From assembly GCF_000173075.1 (NCBI RefSeq), contig NZ_ABVL01000005.1, positions 186,001-250,000 on the forward strand: a stretch of 64,000 nt of DNA, given 5' to 3'. The DNA is from Chthoniobacter flavus Ellin428. Its GTDB lineage: Bacteria > Verrucomicrobiota > Verrucomicrobiia > Chthoniobacterales > Chthoniobacteraceae. The notes beneath the pieces were generated by a model that was not told the DNA's origin, did no database searches, and worked only from the letters and a program-made list of their open reading frames with translations. Shown piece by piece: positions 63,875 to 64,000 of this stretch (positions within the stretch are counted from its first letter, which is position 1; each line of letters opens with the position of its first letter). Both the position numbers and the translations under genes were made by a program.

Positions 63875-64000
63875 CTACTGGGTGCCCAAGGTCACCGAGA
63901 ACGTCTGCGCGGCGCTGATGGATGTGCCGCTGCAATTGACCTGGCCGGTGGAGGTCACGGTCAGATATTGCCCATTCACCGTGCGCAAGGCGATGGAGTC
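63875..64000 (-). CDS. C-terminal fragment of a protein with beta-trefoil/fascin-like end
   Basis: Read on the minus strand, the last 41 codons before a TAG at 63877-63875 give DSIALRTVNGQYLTVTS and then TGQVNCSGTSISAAQTF. The S-(I/V)-A-L-R-T-x-N-G-x-Y-L-T pattern is typical of a fascin- or RICIN-like beta-trefoil repeat found at the ends of secreted carbohydrate-active enzymes. The gene begins outside the window. It lies upstream of the sensor kinase on the same strand. Confidence 0.6.
   Translation of the reverse strand, partial: DSIALRTVNGQYLTVTSTGQVNCSGTSISAAQTFSVTLGTQ

Overview
The window is a GC-rich, tightly packed bacterial chromosome segment that looks like Verrucomicrobiota. The clues are an alternative complex III (act) operon fused to a caa3-type oxidase cluster, tandem pilT genes, many ATGA or GTGA stop/start overlaps, a secreted low-complexity protein beside an exopolysaccharide locus, and histidine kinases with DLHDDLG-type H-boxes. 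The phylum is inferred from gene content only. No rRNA, tRNA or CRISPR array was seen.

Positions 1-28701 are a surface polysaccharide island. The minus-strand arm (1-8448) holds a glycosyltransferase cut by the window edge, a GT2, a membrane C39-type protease, a Wzc-like tyrosine kinase/co-polymerase, a Wza-like export protein, an outer-membrane barrel and a small membrane protein. The plus-strand arm (8742-27093) begins with a 1021-residue secreted protein of unknown function that ends at a strong terminator. It continues with an O-antigen ligase/polymerase, a membrane endonuclease/phosphatase-fold protein, a GT39-like transferase, a GT2-methyltransferase fusion, Wzm/Wzt, an FkbM methyltransferase, GT2 and GT9. 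A translationally coupled FkbH-ACP-acyltransferase-deacetylase block follows. A secreted phosphodiesterase/phosphatase (minus) and a lipoprotein deacetylase close the region.

Positions 30640-50886 form one long respiratory gene cluster: actABCDEF, an Ala/Pro-rich membrane protein, CcoN-like and CcoO-like subunits, a run of monoheme cytochrome c domains, caa3 oxidase subunits I, III, IV and II with two small membrane proteins, then heme a synthesis (ctaA, ctaB), SCO copper delivery and a DUF420 protein. A perfect CRP/FNR-type palindrome lies upstream. The CcoN-like protein lacks every histidine expected to bind heme or copper, so it cannot be a working oxidase; this is the most unusual point in the window. 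Three one-base insertions in short G or A runs break two genes here and may be sequence errors.

Positions 50893-64000 are mixed: an aldo/keto reductase; two pilT paralogues with a four-helix-bundle gene between them, flanked by inverted repeats; a YqjD/YqjE-like membrane operon; infA; an orphan LuxC-like acyl-CoA reductase; a GNAT/XRE-cupin/GNAT/unknown operon with a palindromic operator at its promoter; and two DesK/NarX-type kinases around one LuxR-type response regulator. The window ends inside a gene with a beta-trefoil-like C-terminus.
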